A stretch of 40,148 bases of DNA from Actinomycetes bacterium (GTDB taxonomy: Bacteria > Actinomycetota > Actinomycetes > Streptosporangiales > Streptosporangiaceae): assembly GCA_021792405.1 (NCBI GenBank), contig JAJYUU010000026.1, positions 1 to 40,148 on the forward strand. Direction: 5' to 3'. This document shows positions 7,507 to 14,863 of this stretch, one piece after another. Made by a program: the position numbers and the translations under genes. Position 1 is the first letter of the stretch. Each line of letters begins with the position of its first letter. The notes below the pieces were generated by a model. The model saw nothing but the letters and a program-made list of their open reading frames with translations. It searched no databases and was not told the DNA's origin.

Positions 7507-8365
7507 GGATCGGTTGCTGGTAGATGCCCACGTGCACGTGGCGAGGCTGCCAACGCTGTCAGCGGACTGGCAAGCGTGGGTGAAGACCTTCGGGGGCGGC
7601 ATCCCCATCAGCGAGCTGTACGACGCCGACGGCGTGCCGCTGCCCGCAGCGATCGATGAGCACTTTGCCGCCGAGGGGGCCGATCACGTCCTGCTCTTCT
7701 CCGAGTACAGCCCGAAGTCGACGGGGATCCAGCCCATCGAGGACGTGCTGCCCGTGGTCGAGCACAATCCTGACCGCTTCCGCCCGGTCGCCAACATCAA
7801 CCCGCATGTGCACTACCCGGTGAAAGCCGAACTGGCCCGGCAGGTCAGCCTCGGCGCGGTGGCCTGCAAGATCCACCCGGTGCACGGCGGATTCGAGCCC
7901 GCTGACCGGATGCTGTACCCGGCCTACGCGTTCTGCGAGGAACGCGGCATTCCGGTGATAGTGCATTGCGGCACGTCGACGTTCTCAGGGTCGGCCAGCG
8001 CCTTCGGCGAGCCGGCCCTGCTCGACCCGGTCTTCCGCGACTTCCCGGACCTGACCGTGGTGCTCGCGCACGGCGGCCGCGGCTGGTGGTATGACCAGGC
8101 CGCGTTCCTGGCGCTCATGCGGCCCAATGTCTGGCTCGAGGTGTCCGGGCTGCCGCCGACCCGGCTGCCCGACTATTACGGCACGTCACTGTCCCGGCTG
8201 GCAGCCAAGATGGTGTTCGGCACCGACTGGCCGGGCGTGCCCGGAGTGCGGCGCAACGCAAGCGCGCTCGAGCAGGTGCTGCTGGCTGCGGGAGCTACCG
8301 CCGGCCAGGTGGCGCTGGCCCTCGGGGGCAACGCCAGGCAGATCTTCCGGCTGGCCGAGTGGTGA
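7499..8365 (+). CDS. Amidohydrolase-2 family metal-dependent hydrolase
   Basis: A 288-residue TIM-barrel hydrolase of the amidohydrolase-related family (PF04909-like). The metal-binding signatures are HVHV at residues 11-14 on strand 1, the IVHCGT histidine, the LAHGGRG segment, and the terminal FGTDWPG aspartate. Members hydrolyse C-N or decarboxylate cyclic acids; the substrate here is not evident. GTG 7499 is supported by GGAGGTG about 6 bp upstream. It overlaps the preceding membrane-protein gene and lies 81 bp before the alcohol dehydrogenase, so it may share that transcript. Roughly 280-300 residues is normal for the family. Confidence 0.85.
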   Translation: MLEDRLLVDAHVHVARLPTLSADWQAWVKTFGGGIPISELYDADGVPLPAAIDEHFAAEGADHVLLFSEYSPKSTGIQPIEDVLPVVEHNPDRFRPVANINPHVHYPVKAELARQVSLGAVACKIHPVHGGFEPADRMLYPAYAFCEERGIPVIVHCGTSTFSGSASAFGEPALLDPVFRDFPDLTVVLAHGGRGWWYDQAAFLALMRPNVWLEVSGLPPTRLPDYYGTSLSRLAAKMVFGTDWPGVPGVRRNASALEQVLLAAGATAGQVALALGGNARQIFRLAEW

Positions 8366-8446
8366 GCGGACGCTAGCCTGCCACCCGCTTGCGGTCCTAG
8401 TGTTACGACAAAGGTCGTTTCAGGAGAACTCTTCGGGAGTGTGTGC

Positions 8447-9562
8447 ATGAAGACCAGGGCAGCGATCATGCGTGCGACAGGCAAGGACTGGGAGGTCACC
8501 GAGCTCGAGCTTGATCCCCCGAAGGTCGGCGAGGTCCTGATCAGGTACGTGGCATCCGGCCTGTGCCACTCCGACGAGCACATCCGCACCGGCGACCTCA
8601 CCCCCCGGTTCCCGATCGTGGGCGGCCACGAAGGCGCCGGCGTTGTCGAGGAGGTCGGGCCCGGCGTCACCAGGCTGAAGGTCGGCGACCACATCGTCTG
8701 CTCGTTCCTGCCCGTCTGCGGCCACTGCCGCTGGTGCTCGACCGGACACTCCAACCTGTGCGACCTGGGCGCGACCATCCTGGACGGCTGCCTGCCCGAT
8801 GGCACTTACCGGTTCCACACCGCCGACGGCGAGGACGTGGGCGGGATGTGCATGCTGGGCACATTCTCGGAGTACGCGACCGTGTCCGAGCTGTCCTGCG
8901 TGAAGGTAGACGACGACGTGCCGCTCGACAAGGTAGCGCTGATCGGCTGCGGCGTCCCGACCGGCTGGGGCTCGGCCGTGCACGCCGCCGCGGTCGAGCC
9001 CGGCGACACGATCGCGATCTACGGCATCGGCGGCATCGGCATCAACTCGGTACAGGGCGCCGCGCTGGCCGGGGCCAGGAACGTGATCGCGATCGACCCG
9101 GTCGCCAAGAAGCGCGAGGTGGCGGAGCAGCTCGGCGCCACGCACAGCTGCGCGACCGCCGGCGAAGCGGCGCTGCTGATCCATGAGCTGACCCGCGGCG
9201 TAATGGCCGACAAGGCAATCGTGACGGTCGGCGTGGTGACCACCGAGGTCGTCACGGATGCGTTCAACACCATCCGCAAGGGCGGCACCGTGGTCGTGAC
9301 CGGCCTCGGCGACCTGGTGTCGAACAACATCCAGATCAACAGCTCGATGCTGACGCTGATGGAGAAGCGGCTCCAGGGCAGCCTGTTCGGCTCCGGCGAC
9401 CCGTTCCACGATATCCCGCTGATGATCCAGCTCTACCGGTCCGGCGACCTGAAGCTGGACGAGCTGATCACCACCACCTACCGCCTCGATGAGATCAACC
9501 AGGGCTACCAGGACATGCTGGACGGCAAGAACATCAGAGGCCTCATCCTGCATGGCAGCTGA
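8447..9562 (+). CDS. Zinc-dependent NDMA-type alcohol dehydrogenase (mycofactocin-associated family)
   Basis: A 371-residue medium-chain zinc alcohol dehydrogenase. The catalytic zinc ligands are the Cys in SGLCHSDEH and the His in GGHEGAG; the structural zinc lobe is CGHCRWCSTGHSNLC. The Rossmann motif is GIGGIG. The internal LGTFSEYATV and the C-terminal GKNIRGLILHGS fit the nicotinoprotein/NDMA-dependent group (TIGR03989-like, from memory), whose bound NAD(H) is thought to be recycled through mycofactocin. ATG 8447 is preferred, with GGGAG 7 bp upstream. Its last 11 bases overlap the start of the AAA-VWA gene, so the two are coupled. The alcohol substrate is unknown, and no mycofactocin biosynthesis genes are in this window. 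Confidence 0.88.
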   Translation: MKTRAAIMRATGKDWEVTELELDPPKVGEVLIRYVASGLCHSDEHIRTGDLTPRFPIVGGHEGAGVVEEVGPGVTRLKVGDHIVCSFLPVCGHCRWCSTGHSNLCDLGATILDGCLPDGTYRFHTADGEDVGGMCMLGTFSEYATVSELSCVKVDDDVPLDKVALIGCGVPTGWGSAVHAAAVEPGDTIAIYGIGGIGINSVQGAALAGARNVIAIDPVAKKREVAEQLGATHSCATAGEAALLIHELTRGVMADKAIVTVGVVTTEVVTDAFNTIRKGGTVVVTGLGDLVSNNIQINSSMLTLMEKRLQGSLFGSGDPFHDIPLMIQLYRSGDLKLDELITTTYRLDEINQGYQDMLDGKNIRGLILHGS

Positions 9563-11552
9563 GTCCGTTCCCGGCGCAGTGCAGGTGAGTGGCGGCACGC
9601 CGGTCATCGGTCTGCGCCGGGAACGCGAGGTCCTCACCGTCGCGCTGCAGGCAGCCAGGCACGTCGTGCTGGAAGGCCCGCCAGGGACTGGCAAGTCGAC
9701 ACTCCTCCGGTCGATCGCCCGCGACCTCGGTCAGGCGGTGGTCTTCGTGGAGGGGAACGCCGAGCTGACGCCAGCCCGGCTGATCGGCCAGTACGACCCC
9801 GCGCAGGTGCTCACCGACGGGTACCTGCCGTCGAGCTTTGCCGACGGGCCCCTGCTGCAGGCGATGCGCACCGGCGCGCTGCTGTACCTGGAGGAGTTCA
9901 ACCGGGTGCCGGAAGAGACGCTGAACGTGCTGATCACCGTGCTCACCGAGGGCGAGATTGCGGTGCCACGGTTCGGTGCCGTGCGGGCGGACCCGCAGTT
10001 CCGGCTGATCGCGGCGATGAACCCGTTCGACGCGATCGGCACCGCGCGGGTCAGCCAGGCCATCGCCGACCGGATCTGCCGGGTCGTGCTCGGCTACCAG
10101 GATGCCGGCGCCGAGCGGTCCATCGTCGGGGCCATCACCGGCCACGACGGGACGGTCGTGCCGTTCGCGGTCGAGTTCACTCGTGCCACGCGCTCGCATC
10201 GGGACGTGCGGATGGGCGCATCGGTTCGCGGCGCAATCGACCTGGTGCTGCTGATCGACGGGCTGACCCGGCTGCGCGGCGAGGCCGCGATGACGCGGCT
10301 GACTGCGCGCGATGCCGCCTACGCTGCCCTGTCCGGCCGGATCAGGATTGCCGACGGCTGCGAGCGCAGCCCCGAGTCGGTCCTTGACGAGATCCTCGGC
10401 GAACTCTGGCCGCAGGATGCGGCCGGACCGCGCGCTCCCGCAGATGAGCCCGAGCCGATCGCTGACGGCTCGCCGGGCGGCCAGGGAAAAGCTGACGGCC
10501 CGCGGCCGGACGCGGGCCTTACCCAGCCGGGCGCTGGCCATTCGGCCGCCGGACTGCAGCAAGTATCGCGGTCGAGCCTGCGCCGCGAGCGGACGCAAGG
10601 CCCCGCCCGCCGGACGGTCGGCCGGGCCGAGCTCGCCAGCAGGCATCAGGCCTTCACCGGCATCTCTCCCGGACCCGGAGAGCTCGACGCCGATGCTCTG
10701 GCCGCGCTGCTCGCTGCTGACCCGGACGCCGCCGCCGCGCTGCTGGCCGATCTGAGCCAGGCAACCGACGAACCGCTTCGCGCGATCGCCCGGCAGCTCG
10801 CCGCCAGGGTTTTCATCCAGCTGAGCGCGGCCGGGCGGCAACCGCGCCGCGGCAGCCCGCGCCGGATCTCCTCGGTGCTGCGCGGAGACGGAGACATCGA
10901 CCTGGACCGGACGCTGGACCGGCTGAGCGGCGGCTGGCCGCCGTCGGCCGACGACCTCGTGACCAGGTCGTGGAAGGCGCACCGCCGGTCGGTGTGCCTG
11001 CTGGTGGACTCCAGCGGCTCGATGTCCGGCCTCGCGCTCGCGATGGCCGCGGTCGCCACCGCCAGCGTGCTGCTGGCGGCAGACGGGCGGGTGGACACCG
11101 GGGCTGCCGCTTTCGCCGGCACGGTCACGGTGCTGCAAGCGCCCAGCGCACGTCAGCCGCCGGAAGAGATCGTCGGCCGTCTGCTCGGCTTGCGCGGACA
11201 CGGCGTGACCGATATCGCGGCGGCGTTGCGGGCCGCAGCGGTCCTGCTGTCCGGCGCGGGCCCGGTCTCCGGTACTGGCCTTCGGCCGGGCGGGGCCGCC
11301 GGCGGGCCGGCCGAGCGGTGCGTCATCCTCTTGTCGGACTGCCAGCGCACGGCCGGCGGCGATCCGGCGGCCGCGCTGGCTGGGATCGACCGTCTCGACG
11401 TGCTCTGCCCGCGGGCGGCCGGCACCGAAGCGGACCCGGATTCGGTCGCTGCCGCTGAGCGCCTGGCCCGGCTAGGCGGCGGAGTAGCCCAGCCAGTCCG
11501 CACGCTCAGCGACATCCCGGCCGCGCTGACCCGGCTGCTGTCCGGCCGCTAG
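9552..11552 (+). CDS. MoxR-type AAA+ ATPase fused to VWA domain
   Basis: A 666-residue protein with two functional halves. Residues about 15-290 form an AAA_5/MoxR-like ATPase with an intact Walker A (GPPGTGKST, 42-50) and Walker B (LLYLEEF, 110-116). Residues about 295-430 are a Pro/Gly/Ala-rich linker followed by a helical stretch. Residues about 478-660 form a von Willebrand A domain with a complete MIDAS start, DSSGS (486-490). AAA/VWA pairs such as CbbQ-CbbO, NorQ-NorD and RavA-ViaA remodel or metallate partner enzymes; here both parts are one chain. The 11-bp overlap with the alcohol dehydrogenase suggests that enzyme is the client. The ATG at 9552 is weakly supported; a GTG at 9579 is an alternative. 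Confidence 0.85.
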   Translation: MAAESVPGAVQVSGGTPVIGLRREREVLTVALQAARHVVLEGPPGTGKSTLLRSIARDLGQAVVFVEGNAELTPARLIGQYDPAQVLTDGYLPSSFADGPLLQAMRTGALLYLEEFNRVPEETLNVLITVLTEGEIAVPRFGAVRADPQFRLIAAMNPFDAIGTARVSQAIADRICRVVLGYQDAGAERSIVGAITGHDGTVVPFAVEFTRATRSHRDVRMGASVRGAIDLVLLIDGLTRLRGEAAMTRLTARDAAYAALSGRIRIADGCERSPESVLDEILGELWPQDAAGPRAPADEPEPIADGSPGGQGKADGPRPDAGLTQPGAGHSAAGLQQVSRSSLRRERTQGPARRTVGRAELASRHQAFTGISPGPGELDADALAALLAADPDAAAALLADLSQATDEPLRAIARQLAARVFIQLSAAGRQPRRGSPRRISSVLRGDGDIDLDRTLDRLSGGWPPSADDLVTRSWKAHRRSVCLLVDSSGSMSGLALAMAAVATASVLLAADGRVDTGAAAFAGTVTVLQAPSARQPPEEIVGRLLGLRGHGVTDIAAALRAAAVLLSGAGPVSGTGLRPGGAAGGPAERCVILLSDCQRTAGGDPAAALAGIDRLDVLCPRAAGTEADPDSVAAAERLARLGGGVAQPVRTLSDIPAALTRLLSGR

Positions 11553-11563
11553 GACGGCCGAAG

Positions 11564-11634
11564 ATGCTGACACCAAGGGGTATCGTGTGGGCGGTGCCGC
11601 GACGGGAGCGTCATGACGGCTGATCTGTCAGCAT
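11564..11634. repeat. Perfect 9-bp inverted repeat flanking the leader of the coiled-coil gene
   Basis: ATGCTGACA at 11564-11572 is repeated in inverted form as TGTCAGCAT at 11626-11634, 53 bp apart. The right arm lies inside a possible 27-codon leader frame. The pair could be two operator half-sites or a long-loop RNA stem; the sequence alone cannot decide. Confidence 0.35.
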
Positions 11635-11696
11635 GGAGTGCCAGTGCGGGCGTCGAGCCCTTTCCGGCCGACTGTCGTCCCCGGCGGGTACGGTAA
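11613..11696 (+). CDS. Possible 27-residue leader peptide
   Basis: An ATG preceded by CGGGAG opens a 27-codon frame ending in TAA at 11694-11696, four bases before the GTG start of the coiled-coil protein. The product begins MTADLSAW and ends RPRRVR; it has no recognisable family. It could couple translation to the following gene, which lacks a good ribosome site of its own. Small frames like this often arise by chance in GC-rich DNA. Confidence 0.25.
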   Translation: MTADLSAWSASAGVEPFPADCRPRRVR

Positions 11697-11700
11697 TGCC

Positions 11701-12207
11701 GTGGATAACAGCGAGGAGTTCGACAGTCGCCTGACCGCTGTCGAGGCCCGCGTGGCTGCCGCGGAAGCAGACGCAGCCGCCGCGCGCACAGACGCCACTG
11801 CGACCCGCACCGACTCCGCCGCCGCGCGAACGCTCGCCTCGGGTGCCCACGCCGACGTCGCGGCGGTCAAGGCCGCGCTGAACGCTCACTTTCGCGTGCT
11901 CAATGCGCTTCGTGAAACCCAAGTGGACCACGGCCGGCGGCTCGATCGCCTCGAAGCCAGGTTTGACGGCCTCGAGGTTAAAGTCGACCAGGGCTTCGCC
12001 CGGATCGATCAGAACTTCGCCCAGGTAGATAAAAGCTTCGCTCAGATCGACCAGAACTTCGCTCAGATCGACCAGAACTTCACTCAAGTCAACCAGAACT
12101 TCGCGCAAGTCGAACGACAGTTCTCCGTCGTCAACGTCGGCATCGCGCAGATCACCGCCATGCTCACCAACCTCACCGACCCTGGCAGCCCTGGGGCAGC
12201 CAGATAA
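11701..12207 (+). CDS. Coiled-coil heptad-repeat protein, unknown
   Basis: A 168-residue frame from GTG 11701. An Ala-rich helix (residues about 8-65: LTAVEARVAAAEADAAAA...) leads to a second helix built from seven-residue units of the form QNFAQID, with hydrophobic F and I/V at a/d positions (about 95-140). A short C-terminal amphipathic segment follows. The pattern predicts a long parallel coiled coil without membrane anchor, similar in style to many actinobacterial proteins of unknown role. The start is uncertain; in-frame GTG 11638 also exists, but the frame there looks non-coding. No operon partner is apparent. Confidence 0.6.
   Translation: MDNSEEFDSRLTAVEARVAAAEADAAAARTDATATRTDSAAARTLASGAHADVAAVKAALNAHFRVLNALRETQVDHGRRLDRLEARFDGLEVKVDQGFARIDQNFAQVDKSFAQIDQNFAQIDQNFTQVNQNFAQVERQFSVVNVGIAQITAMLTNLTDPGSPGAAR
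11989..12114 (+). repeat. Six tandem 21-bp units inside the coiled-coil gene
   Basis: Six consecutive 21-bp units, with a consensus near CAGAACTTCGCTCAGATCGAC, encode the seven-residue coiled-coil repeat. Units 3 and 4 are nearly identical at the DNA level, which points to recent duplication; units 1 and 6 are more diverged. The array keeps the frame and could change length by slippage. Confidence 0.85.
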
Positions 12208-12289
12208 GGACCACACCCCCGTACCCGCAGGCCCCTATCGAGTTCCGCGGGAAGGCCAGACCTGCCGGCTCAACGGGTTCGAAGCGGCG

Positions 12290-12482
12290 GCCGGTTCGGC
12301 TCGGCTGCGACGGGCCCCGAGTGGTCCCCCGATGGGGGAAGGATCTACTTCGACACCGAACCTGGGCGTCGATACCGCAAAATTGGCCGCGTCGCTGGCG
12401 CGAGTGGCGGTGTTCGGCGGGCAGGGCACGATCAACGTGAACAGCTGGAGTCTCGACTCCGGCCCGTCTCTTATCCGTCGAG
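12290..12482 (+). pseudogene. Decayed TolB/PD40 beta-propeller fragment
   Basis: Two out-of-frame pieces read like consecutive PD40 propeller blades. One frame gives PEWSPDGGRIYFDTE (about 12318-12362), the classic WSPDG-x-x-I-Y-F motif. The next frame gives GGQGTINVNSWSLDSG (about 12415-12465), matching the GG-x-GT-INV-x-SWSPDS blade seen in TolB-like proteins. A frameshift lies between about 12365 and 12410. The fragment ends at the 3' end of the histidine phosphatase gene on the other strand and has no start codon or upstream blades. I infer a relic of a periplasmic or secreted propeller gene. Confidence 0.5.
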
Positions 12483-13154
12483 GTGAGCAGTGTCGTTGAA
12501 GCCGCGGACGATCCAGCGGTCTGTGGTGATCACGATGCGGGAGATCGACGCGTTCTCCGCGCCAAGAAACGCGAACGGCCGGGATCCGCTTGCCAGCGCC
12601 AGCGCCTGGCCGATCACCCCGCCGTGCGTGAAGGCAGCAATCCGCTGACCCGGATGAGCCGCCGCCAGCCGCTCGATCGCCCGCCGGACCCGGCTTGCCA
12701 GCCCAGCCGCGGACTCGGCGCCGGGAATCACGTCCCACCGTTCCTCGGCAGCCATCCGAAGGCTGATGGGATGGCCTTCCGCGACCATCTTCCGGAAGAT
12801 CCCGCCCTCCCATTCGCCGAGGTAGACCTCGCGAAGGTCCGCTTCCACCCGCGGTTGCAGGCCGAGAAGCCCGCCCAGTGGCGCTGCCGTCTGCGCAGTC
12901 CGGCGCAGGTTAGTGACGTAGACAGCGGCCACCCCGGCTGCAGCGAGCCGGCCGCAGACCCGCTTCGCCTGGTCCTTGCCCTCCGCTGACAGCGGTGGAT
13001 CGCCATGTCCGTCCACCAGCGGGAACAGCGTCCCGTCCAGGTATGCCTCGGAAGCACCGTGCCGCACCAGCAGCAGGTCCGTTGCTCCTGGCGGCACTGC
13101 ATACCGCTGCTGCCGGAATGCGGTGGGTTCCTGCTCACTCGCTGGGCTCGTCAC
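12471..13154 (-). CDS. Histidine phosphatase (phosphoglycerate mutase-like) family protein
   Basis: A roughly 227-residue member of the branch-1 histidine phosphatase superfamily. The phosphorylated His lies in LLLVRHGAS near the N-terminus. The second RxxQT signature is RRTAQTA, the acid segment is REVYLGEWEG, and the second catalytic His is in AAFTHGGVI. These enzymes dephosphorylate small metabolites or sugars through a phosphohistidine; the substrate is unknown. The GTG at 13154 is chosen because the further-upstream GTG (13214) lies inside sequence that looks like a group II intron RNA. Neither has a good ribosome site, so the start is uncertain. Confidence 0.8.
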   Translation of the reverse strand: MTSPASEQEPTAFRQQRYAVPPGATDLLLVRHGASEAYLDGTLFPLVDGHGDPPLSAEGKDQAKRVCGRLAAAGVAAVYVTNLRRTAQTAAPLGGLLGLQPRVEADLREVYLGEWEGGIFRKMVAEGHPISLRMAAEERWDVIPGAESAAGLASRVRRAIERLAAAHPGQRIAAFTHGGVIGQALALASGSRPFAFLGAENASISRIVITTDRWIVRGFNDTAHLDG

Positions 13155-13164
13155 AAGCTGAGTG

Positions 13165-13345
13165 GCCGGGAGAAATCGGCTCTCGCAGAACCCGGCGTGA
13201 GGGTCTCCCCTCACCGGACTCTCACAGGCCGACCTTGCGTGCGCGCGATGAGGTGCCAGTGGACGGAGAGTCTGGGCTGGCGCTGGCGGACAGCCTCCAG
13301 CCAGGATTCACACACGTTCATCTTCTCCTCGCTCACCTGACCCGG
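13165..13345 (-). mobile_element. Group II intron-like RNA fragment (decayed, no maturase)
   Basis: On the minus strand, positions 13220-13179 form a stem TGAGGG-GAGA-CCCTCA with a GNRA tetraloop, framed by CCGG...CCGG and followed by GTTCTGCGAGAGCC. This closely resembles the conserved hairpin that precedes the maturase gene in many bacterial group II introns (form GGTGAAAGTC...ACGGTTCTG). Upstream, AGAAGATGAACGTGTG is also intron-like. No reverse transcriptase frame and no clear domain V are present, so this is a remnant. It lies exactly where the ECF sigma gene breaks off. Identification is from memory of intron sequences. Confidence 0.42.
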
Positions 13346-13371
13346 TCTTGCCGGGCCCTTTCCCGGAACGC

Positions 13372-13533
13372 TCACCACGACCGCTCTTGACGACGTGGCC
13401 ACCGGTCGGCGGCGATGGCGAACGCCTCCTGCGCGGCTTCCTCGGCGAGGTCAAAGTCGCCGAGGAAGCCGATCAGGGTGGCCAGGACGCGGCCCCACTC
13501 CTCCCGGAAGACCTGGTCGAGCGTCGTTACCAA
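13372..13533 (-). pseudogene. Truncated ECF42-type RNA polymerase sigma factor
   Basis: A 53-residue frame starts at TTG 13533, directly after the stop of the DGPF gene and 5 bp behind GGAGGTG. Its sequence, VFREEWGRVLATLIGFLGDF then LAEEAAQEAFAIAADRWPR, is the start of sigma region 2 of ECF42-type sigma factors, which are normally about 400 residues. After RWPR it runs into unrelated residues and stops at 13372; the core-binding and promoter-binding regions are absent. ECF42 genes are known to sit next to DGPF/YCII-domain genes, as here. The break adjoins the group II intron-like fragment. Confidence 0.7.
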
Positions 13534-13830
13534 TTACACCTCCGACGGGCGGATCTCGACGGCGCCACCATAACGTGCCGCCGGCACCCGGGCGGCTACC
13601 TCGATGGCCGCGTCGAGGTCGTCCGCCTCGAGGATGAACAAGCCGCCGACGGCTTCCTTCATCCCGACGAACGGGCCGTCGGTCGTCAGGGTCTTGCCGC
13701 CCTCGACCCGCACGGTGGTCGCGTTCTCCGGCAGGCCCATCGGCAGCCCAGGGGTGACGCCCGGCGTCTGATTGATCCCTTGGTAGTCGGCGTAGACCTG
13801 CTTCTGCTCCTCCTCGGGCAGCGCAGCCTG
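13534..13830 (-). pseudogene. 5'-truncated DGPF/YCII-domain protein
   Basis: The minus-strand frame reads ALPEEEQKQVYADYQ, then VTPGLPMGLPENATTVRV, then TTDGPFVGMKEAVGGLFIL, ending GGAVEIRPSEV. That covers most of a DGPF (YCII-related) domain, which is about 115 residues. The usual first ~15 residues (of the MRY-x-LLIY type) are missing and no start codon exists in frame upstream of ATG 13740, so either a 68-residue product starts there or the gene is dead. The stop abuts the truncated ECF sigma gene, the standard ECF42-DGPF arrangement. DGPF proteins are thought to modulate their partner sigma factor. Confidence 0.7.
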
Positions 13831-14371
13831 TCGCTCAAGCGCGGGGCCCCTGATTCCGGGGGGCCAAGCTATCGCTGCCTGGCCGCACGTGCCGGACAGG
13901 ATAAGTTCCCTGCCGTTCTCGGTGGCGCGACGGCGGCGGGACCGATCCGACGACTCAGGCCTGGTAATACTCCATGCCCGGGTGAGTGATCTGCTCCTCG
14001 CCCATCAGCCAGCGAAGCGTGTTCTTCAGCATAAAGAGCACCAGGTCAAGCACCAGCGGCGCAGCCGCGGTCGGCGCCGACCAGGTCGCGGCAAGCTCGC
14101 GGGACGGCAATGGACTGCCGCCGCCTGTCCCGGAGGAGTAGCGTATGCGATGTTGCTCCGGACCTCGGTGATCGCAAGTCCGCGTTGTGGCGCGGTTGTG
14201 CGGCAAGGTTCGGAGTTTCCTTGTGCAAGGGCCGCCACTGGCCCAGCACGATCGGGACATGGGCGACGGTGGCACGCGGCCAGGGTGACCCCAAGGCGGC
14301 CGGGTGGCCCCGTATTCCGGCCAGGAATCTCGAGGTGGCTGGATCGCGGTCGGCGGTCATGGGAGGTGTCC
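13831..14371. other. Intergenic stretch of about 540 bp, no convincing gene
   Basis: No frame here has convincing coding character throughout. On the minus strand, 13955-14090 encodes a tidy hydrophobic tail (APLVLDLVLFMLKNTLRWLM then GEEQITHPGMEYYQA) that could be the end of a lost gene, but the frame upstream is low quality. A 40-bp segment at 14151-14190 is repeated at 16212-16250. The last 10 bp are the ribosome site of the STAS gene. Confidence 0.4.
14151..14190 (+). repeat. Dispersed repeat, copy 1
   Basis: TGTTGCTCCG followed by GACCTCGGT matches 18 of 19 bases with the copy at 16212, with weaker similarity for about 20 bp further after gaps. Both copies are between genes. Function unknown; it could be a remnant of a shared element or coincidence. 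Confidence 0.35.
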
Positions 14372-14704
14372 ATGTTCAACGTGGAGCTGAGCGTCAGCGG
14401 TCACGGCGGTTACGCCGTGCTCGCCTTGTGCGGCGAGCTTGACCTAGCCGACGCACCGGTTGTCGCATCACGCCTGATCGCGGCCGTAGCGGCGTTCGGG
14501 CCGTCGATCATCGTGGACCTTGCGGGCCTAGAGTTCATCGACTGCTGTGCCCTGGGAGTACTCGTGCGCGTGCTGAAGTGGACCCGGGAAAGCGGTGGGG
14601 ACATGTACCTCGTCGGCCCGCAGCTGCGGGTCCGCAGGGTCGTGGAGGTGACCGGCATGATCGGCGCGAGGCTGGCGCGGCCACTGTCGGCCGCGGCGTC
14701 GTGA
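14372..14704 (+). CDS. STAS-domain anti-sigma factor antagonist
   Basis: A 110-residue single STAS domain, of the SpoIIAA/RsbV type that releases sigma factors by binding their anti-sigma kinase. Typical landmarks are LCGELDLADAP near the N-terminus and the FIDCCALGVLVR helix start near residue 52. In classical antagonists this last motif is DSSG and the Ser is phosphorylated by the anti-sigma kinase; here it reads DCCA, so the usual phosphoacceptor is missing. ATG 14372 has GGGAGG 6 bp upstream. It stands alone, with no anti-sigma kinase or sigma gene beside it. Confidence 0.88.
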   Translation: MFNVELSVSGHGGYAVLALCGELDLADAPVVASRLIAAVAAFGPSIIVDLAGLEFIDCCALGVLVRVLKWTRESGGDMYLVGPQLRVRRVVEVTGMIGARLARPLSAAAS

Positions 14705-14831
14705 CGGCGGCGTTTGGCCGGGGCCGCGCGGCGCCAATCCTGTCCCCGCAATAGAGATTCCGCCGCTGACTCCGCCCGCCGTGGCCGTGGGAGGGAGTCG
14801 GCAGGTGCCCATCCACCGGGCATGCGCGGCG

Positions 14832-14863
14832 GCACGGAACCCGCCATTCGGCGGGTCCCGTGC
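14832..14863. terminator. Hairpin between convergent genes
   Basis: GCACGGAACCCGCC (14832-14845), loop ATTC, then GGCGGGTCCCGTGC (14850-14863): 13 of 14 pairs. It lies between the STAS gene (+) and the GlsB-like gene (-). There is no T-run, as is common for terminators in GC-rich actinobacteria, so it may serve both directions. The rest of the 14705-14934 gap shows no gene. Confidence 0.45.

Noticed and set aside
12270-12295. GGTTCGAAGC resembling a tRNA T-arm
   Set aside because: The flanking five bases do not pair (ACGGG against CGGCG), and no D-arm, anticodon arm or acceptor stem is present.
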